Source: an uncultured Prevotella sp.
GTDB taxonomy: Bacteria; Bacteroidota; Bacteroidia; Bacteroidales; Bacteroidaceae
Assembly: GCA_937901345.1 (NCBI GenBank)
Contig: CALCHM010000195.1
Coordinates: 1 to 19,174 of the forward strand
Reading direction: 5' to 3'
DNA: 19,174 nucleotides
The first letter of the stretch is position 1. The number at the start of each line of letters is the position of its first letter. Both the position numbers and the translations under genes were made by a program. The notes beneath the pieces are model-generated. The model ran no database searches and had not been told where the DNA came from. It saw only the letters and a list, made by a program, of their open reading frames with translations. Of this stretch, positions 15,561 through 19,174 are shown in pieces.

Positions 15561-18185
15561 ATGAAAGTAAAACTTAGCAATTCTAATCAGCCTTCATGGA
15601 AGATGGTGAGCGTTAAGAGCCACCTCCCTAAGGAACTGAACGTTCTTGATGAACTTGCCCACAACCTTTGGTGGTCATGGAATCAAGAAGCTGTTGAACT
15701 CTTCGACAGCATCGACCACAAGCTTTGGCACAAGTGTGGTAAGAATCCCGTAGAACTTCTTGCTCGCGTTTCTTATGAACGCCTTGAAGAACTCGCTGCA
15801 GACAAGGTAATGCTCGCAGCTATCGAGAAGGTTTACAAGAACTTCCGTGCATACATGGACGTGAAGCCCAACGCAAAGCGTGCAAGCGTGGCTTACTTCT
15901 GCATGGAATACGGTCTCAACTCTGTACTCAAGATTTACTCTGGTGGTCTCGGTGTACTCGCAGGTGACTACATCAAGGAAGCTTCTGACTCTAACGTTGA
16001 CATGTGTGCAGTTGGTTTCCTCTATCGTCACGGCTACTTCACTCAGACACTCTCAATGGAAGGTCAGCAAATCGCTAACTATGACGCTCAGAACTTTGAC
16101 CGTCTTCCCATTGAAAAGGAACTCGATAAGGATGGCAACCAGGTTGTTGTTGCTGTTCCCTACCCCGGCTACACAGTTTACGCTAGCGTATGGCGCGTAA
16201 ATGTTGGTCGTGTGAAGCTTTACCTCCTCGACACTGACAATGGTATGAACTCACAGTTCGACGCTGGTATCACTTCAGCGCTCTACGGTGGTGACTGGGA
16301 AAACCGTATCAAGCAGGAATACCTCCTCGGAGTTGGTGGTATGTTGATGCTCCAGAAGCTCGGTATCACTAAGGACGTTTACCACTGCAACGAAGGTCAC
16401 GCAGCACTCTGTAACGCACAGCGTCTCGTTGACTACGTTGCAACAGGTCTTACATTTGGTGAAGCGCTCGAACTCGTTAAGGCTTCTTCACTCTACACAG
16501 TACACACTCCCGTGCCTGCTGGTCACGACTACTTCGAAGAAGGTCTCTTCCGCAAGTACATGGATTCATTCTCTGGCAAGCTCGGCATCTCTTGGGACGA
16601 CTTCATGGGCCTCGGTCGTATGAACCCCGAAGACAAGAACGAAAAGTTCTCAATGTCAGTATTCTGCTGTAAGACATGTCAGGAAATCAACGGTGTGAGC
16701 TGGCTCCACGGTAAGGTTTCACAGATGATGTTCAAGGGCACATGGCCCGGCTACATGCCCGACGAACCCCGTCGTGAATACGAAATCCGCGACCACGAAG
16801 GTTACTTCCAGGCATACAACCTCCAGCAGAACGAAAGTCACGTGAGTTACGTTACTAACGGTGTTCACTTCCCCACATGGGCAGCTAACGAATGGAAGGA
16901 ACTCTACTGCAAGCACTTCGATAAGAACTTCATGAACGACCAGAGCAACATGAAGATCTGGGAAAAGATTTATGAAGTTTCAGATAAGGAAGTTTGGGAA
17001 ACACGTTGCGCACTCAAGATGAAGCTCATCAACTACATCCGCAACCGCTTCCGCGACACATGGTTGAAGAATCAGGGTGACCCCAGCCGCGTGGTTTCTC
17101 TCCTCGACAAGATTAACCCCAACGCACTCCTCATCGGTTTCGCACGTCGCTTCGCTACTTACAAGCGTGCACACCTCCTTTTCTCTGACCTCGATCGCCT
17201 TGCTAAGATCGTTAACAACCCCGACTACCCCGTACAGTTCCTCTTCGCAGGTAAGGCTCACCCCGCAGACGGTGCAGGTCAGGGCTTGATCAAGCGCATA
17301 TACGAAATCTCTCAGCGTCCTGAGTTCATCGGTAAGATTATCTTCCTCGATAACTACGATATGGAACTCGCTCGCCGCCTCGTTTCAGGTGTAGATATCT
17401 GGATGAACACTCCCACACGTCCTCTCGAAGCATCTGGTACATCAGGTGAAAAGGCACTCATGAACGGTGTTGTAAACCTCTCTGTACTAGATGGTTGGTG
17501 GTACGAAGGGTACCGTCCCGGTGCAGGTTGGGCGCTCACAGACAAGCGTACTTACCAGAACCAGGAACACCAGGACCGCCTCGACGCAGCTACAATCTAC
17601 TCTCTCCTCGAACAGGAAATCATTCCTCTCTACTACGCTCGCGGTGCTAAGGGTTACAGCGAAGGTTGGGTGAAGACAGTGAAGAACTCTATCGCTCAAA
17701 TCGCTCCCCAATACACTATGAAGCGCCAGCTCGATGACTACTACGATCGCTTCTACAACAAGGAAGCAGCTCGTTTCAAACTCCTCGCAGCTGACAACAA
17801 CAAGCTCGCGAAGGAAATCGCAGCATGGAAGGAATGTGTTGCTGAACGTTGGGACAGCATCAACGTTGTTGCTTCAGAAGGTATGGAAAACCTCAGCAAC
17901 GTTATCTCTGGTCAGGACTTCACTATCAAGCACGTAATCGATGAACAGGGTCTCGACAACGCTATTGGCGTAGAACTCGTTGTTATCGAAAACGTTGAAG
18001 GTAACGACGTTGTTCAGACAACTATCCCCATGACAATGACTAAGCGCGAAGGAAACCTCCACACATTCGAGCTCACAACAAGTCTCGACGTTGCAGGTTC
18101 ATTCAAGGTAGCGTTCCGTATGTTCCCCTCAAACGAACATCTCCCCTATCGTCAGGACTTCGCTTACGTAAAGTGGTTTGCATAA
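15561..18185 (+). CDS. glgP: Alpha-glucan (glycogen/maltodextrin) phosphorylase, GT35
   Basis: An 874-residue cytoplasmic enzyme that releases glucose 1-phosphate from alpha-1,4-glucan ends with PLP. The N-terminal block of about 20-110 (LDELAHNLWWSWN) is the DUF3417 domain that marks the alpha-glucan phosphorylase subgroup. The core begins with VAYFCMEYGL and IYSGGLGVLAGDY. FARRFATYKRAHLL and EASGTSGEKALMNGVVNLSV are later signatures. Lys631 in GTSGEKALMNG aligns with the PLP lysine of the family. A beta-rich C-terminal part (about 770-874) follows the core. Codon use is very biased to CTC, AAC, AAG, GAC and CGT, more than in neighbours, which suggests high expression. It pairs with glgA for glycogen turnover and has its own terminator. 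Confidence 0.95.
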   Translation: MKVKLSNSNQPSWKMVSVKSHLPKELNVLDELAHNLWWSWNQEAVELFDSIDHKLWHKCGKNPVELLARVSYERLEELAADKVMLAAIEKVYKNFRAYMDVKPNAKRASVAYFCMEYGLNSVLKIYSGGLGVLAGDYIKEASDSNVDMCAVGFLYRHGYFTQTLSMEGQQIANYDAQNFDRLPIEKELDKDGNQVVVAVPYPGYTVYASVWRVNVGRVKLYLLDTDNGMNSQFDAGITSALYGGDWENRIKQEYLLGVGGMLMLQKLGITKDVYHCNEGHAALCNAQRLVDYVATGLTFGEALELVKASSLYTVHTPVPAGHDYFEEGLFRKYMDSFSGKLGISWDDFMGLGRMNPEDKNEKFSMSVFCCKTCQEINGVSWLHGKVSQMMFKGTWPGYMPDEPRREYEIRDHEGYFQAYNLQQNESHVSYVTNGVHFPTWAANEWKELYCKHFDKNFMNDQSNMKIWEKIYEVSDKEVWETRCALKMKLINYIRNRFRDTWLKNQGDPSRVVSLLDKINPNALLIGFARRFATYKRAHLLFSDLDRLAKIVNNPDYPVQFLFAGKAHPADGAGQGLIKRIYEISQRPEFIGKIIFLDNYDMELARRLVSGVDIWMNTPTRPLEASGTSGEKALMNGVVNLSVLDGWWYEGYRPGAGWALTDKRTYQNQEHQDRLDAATIYSLLEQEIIPLYYARGAKGYSEGWVKTVKNSIAQIAPQYTMKRQLDDYYDRFYNKEAARFKLLAADNNKLAKEIAAWKECVAERWDSINVVASEGMENLSNVISGQDFTIKHVIDEQGLDNAIGVELVVIENVEGNDVVQTTIPMTMTKREGNLHTFELTTSLDVAGSFKVAFRMFPSNEHLPYRQDFAYVKWFA

Positions 18186-18217
18186 ACCCTAACGTACGTC
18201 AATAACATTTAAAGTGC

Positions 18218-18257
18218 CCCCCGGAAATTAACGAAATTTCTGGGGGTCATTTTTTTT
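18218..18257 (+). terminator. Intrinsic terminator of glgP
   Basis: Arms 18218-18229 and 18235-18246 form about 12 pairs (five G-C, one G-U, then GAAATT/AATTTC) around a 5-base loop. Eight T's at 18250-18257 follow. The hairpin starts 32 bases after the glgP stop. This is a textbook Rho-independent terminator. Confidence 0.92.
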
Positions 18258-18268
18258 GCCCTAATTGA

Positions 18269-18336
18269 GGCAATGCTATAGCAGTTTAATCAGATTTACG
18301 CCCCCTCCACCCTTTAGGTATTTGCCGCTCTAACTC
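18269..18336 (+). repeat. Dispersed non-coding element, copy C
   Basis: GGCAATGCTATAGCAGTTT is followed by TTTACG, CCCCCTCCACCC and CTCTAACT. The same order of blocks is found in copy B (18692-18775), with GGCAATAATATAGCAGTTT, TTTACAG, CCCCTCCGC and TTCTAACT. Like the other copies it lies just after a T-run, here the glgP terminator. This copy is the most diverged from copy A. Confidence 0.45.
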
Positions 18337-18365
18337 GATTTAACACCAAATTTTAAGTTGTAAAG

Positions 18366-18570
18366 AAATACAAGCATTTTCAAGAGTCTCATCAAGGCAA
18401 CAAGCGTGAAAATGGTCATTTTGCAGGAAAACACAATGATTGGTATCTAGGAAATGAGCATTTTTAAAGAAAGCACCGAGGTTGGCGACGAGAAAATGAC
18501 CATTTTAAAGACTTTTACCACGATTTTTGAGAAAATGACCGTTTTGAGTCAAACCACCATTGTTGACGCA
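18366..18570. repeat. Degenerate array of palindromes with about 40-base period
   Basis: Palindromes of the form AAAATGRYCATTTT start at 18409, 18452 (shortened to AAATGAGCATTT), 18493 and 18532 (one arm altered to CGTTTT). A half-site CATTTT lies one period earlier at 18375. The intervals are 43, 41 and 39 bases. The 25-29 bases between palindromes also resemble each other (CACCGAGGTTGG, CACGATTTTTG, CACCATTGTTG), so this is a decayed tandem repeat and not a repeat-spacer array. No protein gene is credible here. Confidence 0.75.
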
Positions 18571-18660
18571 ATTCTTGTTTAGAAGCATCTCTAACACCCT
18601 TGAACTGTGACCTTCGATTGAAGTTTTCTATCAAGGTGAAAATGATTGTGACAAATGGAA

Positions 18661-18700
18661 AAAGAATTTTCACACAGAATGTGATTCTTTTACATTTTTG
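18661..18700 (+). terminator. Hairpin followed by T-rich sequence, possible terminator
   Basis: AAAGAAT (18661-18667) pairs with ATTCTTT (18684-18690), and inside it CACA pairs with TGTG, with a 3-base bulge on the left arm. TTTTACATTTTTG follows on the plus strand. No gene is visible directly upstream, so it would end a non-coding transcript from the repeat region, if any exists. Confidence 0.3.
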
Positions 18701-18775
18701 GGGCAATAATATAGCAGTTTTCCCAAAAACTTTTACAGTCCCCTCCGCTCCTTCGTCTCACGTCTTTCTAACTTC
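18692..18775 (+). repeat. Dispersed non-coding element, copy B
   Basis: This copy shares the exact 13-mer ATAATATAGCAGT (18706-18718) with the minus-strand copy A at 13622-13634, and then TACAGT plus a C-rich CCCCTCCGC block (18734-18747). It also shares the outer blocks with copy C. A T-run (18695-18699) precedes it. Its role is unknown; a decayed mobile element or a conserved RNA are both possible. Confidence 0.5.
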
Positions 18776-19074
18776 TGGTGACAATTTGAGAGAATCAATC
18801 TCGTTCAAGTGTCCATTGGATATAACAAGCGATGGAAGTATCTTAAATTCTTCCTCAATTTAGGGAAGGTAACCAAAGTACGGATGGATTTGTGATAATG
18901 AGGTAACCCAAGAGTAACACAAGTAACAACTATTTTGTTATCCATTTTTCTACTTCAGAATATGATGCAATCAACCGTTCTTTGCACCTTAGAGTGAGAT
19001 CTGAATGTGCTTTTAGCTTTCTCCCCAAAAACGGAGTCCTGGTTTTAGAACTTGTTAAGTATATACACAAAATA
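18776..19074. other. Intergenic stretch without a recognisable gene
   Basis: I see no credible open frame here. GTAAC recurs at 18869, 18903, 18914 and 18923, and AACAA/TTGTT arms flank CTATT at 18925-18939. This could be a cluster of binding sites, but spacing is irregular and the motif is short. The rest is plain AT-rich sequence between the repeat zone and the tRNA terminator. Confidence 0.5.
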
Positions 19075-19100
19075 ATAGAGAAAGTTTTCACTTCCTCTAT
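19075..19100 (-). terminator. Hairpin terminator of the tRNA-Val transcript
   Basis: On the minus strand two 11-base arms (19090-19100 and 19075-19085) pair fully, with one G-U, around a GAAA loop, and TATTTTG follows. It lies 11 bases beyond the tRNA 3' end. The T-run is interrupted, but the stem-loop and its place fit a tRNA terminator. Confidence 0.75.
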
Positions 19101-19111
19101 CTTCAAAAAAG

Positions 19112-19174
19112 TGGGCGCAGACGGATTCGAACCGCCGACCCTCTGCTTGTAAGGCAGATGCTCTGAACCAGCTG
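19112..19174 (-). tRNA. tRNA-Val (anticodon UAC), 5' end cut by the window
   Basis: On the minus strand the anticodon arm TCTGC-CTTACAA-GCAGA gives anticodon TAC, which reads GUA and related Val codons. The T arm is GGCGG-TTCGAAT-CCGTC. The 3' acceptor strand TGCGCCC ends at 19113 and discriminator A is at 19112. The next bases are CTT, so CCA is not encoded and must be added by nucleotidyltransferase. The D loop is present in part (CAGCTGGTTCAGAGC). The 5' acceptor strand lies beyond the window. Confidence 0.95.

Noticed and set aside
18366..18570. CRISPR array
   Set aside because: The repeated palindromes are short (12-14 bases) and degenerate, the intervening sequences resemble each other, spacing drifts from 43 to 39, and no cas gene is near.
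18515..18706. Minus-strand frame of 63 codons over the palindrome array
   Set aside because: It overlaps repeat DNA, has no leader or family match, and looks like a chance frame.
18600..18863. Plus-strand frame of 87 codons in the glgP-tRNA gap
   Set aside because: It runs through a hairpin and a copy of the dispersed element, has low-complexity composition and no recognisable motif.
18869..18944. Iteron-like GTAAC cluster as a replication origin or operator
   Set aside because: The motif is only five bases, spacing is irregular (34, 11, 9) and no replication gene is nearby; recorded only as a remark in the intergenic entry.

Overview
The window looks like a chromosomal segment of a Bacteroidales bacterium, most likely Prevotella-like. 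Signs are a eukaryote-type (GT3) glycogen synthase beside an alpha-glucan phosphorylase, two Bacteroidetes-typical families (DUF3078 and DUF4290), a long Bacteroidetes-type YidC, A-rich leaders without clear Shine-Dalgarno sites, and TAnnTTTG-like -7 promoter boxes. No phage, transposase or CRISPR locus is visible. The genus is inferred; all family names are recognised by eye, without a database search.

Layout. Bases 1-127 may be the 3' end of a plus-strand gene cut by the window edge; a long hairpin (160-216) follows. Bases 253-3877 (minus) hold a probable two-gene unit: a DPP5-like S9 dipeptidyl-peptidase lipoprotein, then an MFS transporter that resembles the MFSD1 dipeptide-transporter family. 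yidC (3988-5874, minus) is a separate unit closed by a strong intrinsic terminator. A 290-base divergent region leads to a plus-strand housekeeping run at 6165-13274: DUF3078 protein, tsaB, DUF4290 protein, murA, rimM, dxr (ispC) and rseP. murA/rimM and rimM/dxr overlap by four bases (ATGA). murA carries Asp instead of Cys at the catalytic-loop position, which predicts fosfomycin insensitivity.

After rseP comes a 514-base non-coding stretch with two hairpins, a tandem 81-base repeat (two copies) and one copy of a dispersed element. Then follow glgA (GT3 glycogen synthase) and glgP (phosphorylase), a storage-polysaccharide pair with strongly biased codon use that suggests high expression. A four-fold 9-base repeat and a perfect 20-base palindrome lie between them. 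Downstream of the glgP terminator about 850 bases lack a convincing gene. They hold two more copies of the dispersed element flanking a roughly 40-base periodic array of palindromes. The window ends inside a minus-strand tRNA-Val(UAC) with its own hairpin terminator.

The most unusual signals are the repeat-rich gaps around the glycogen genes and the pairing of an exported dipeptidyl-peptidase with an MFSD1-like transporter, which together could release and import dipeptides.
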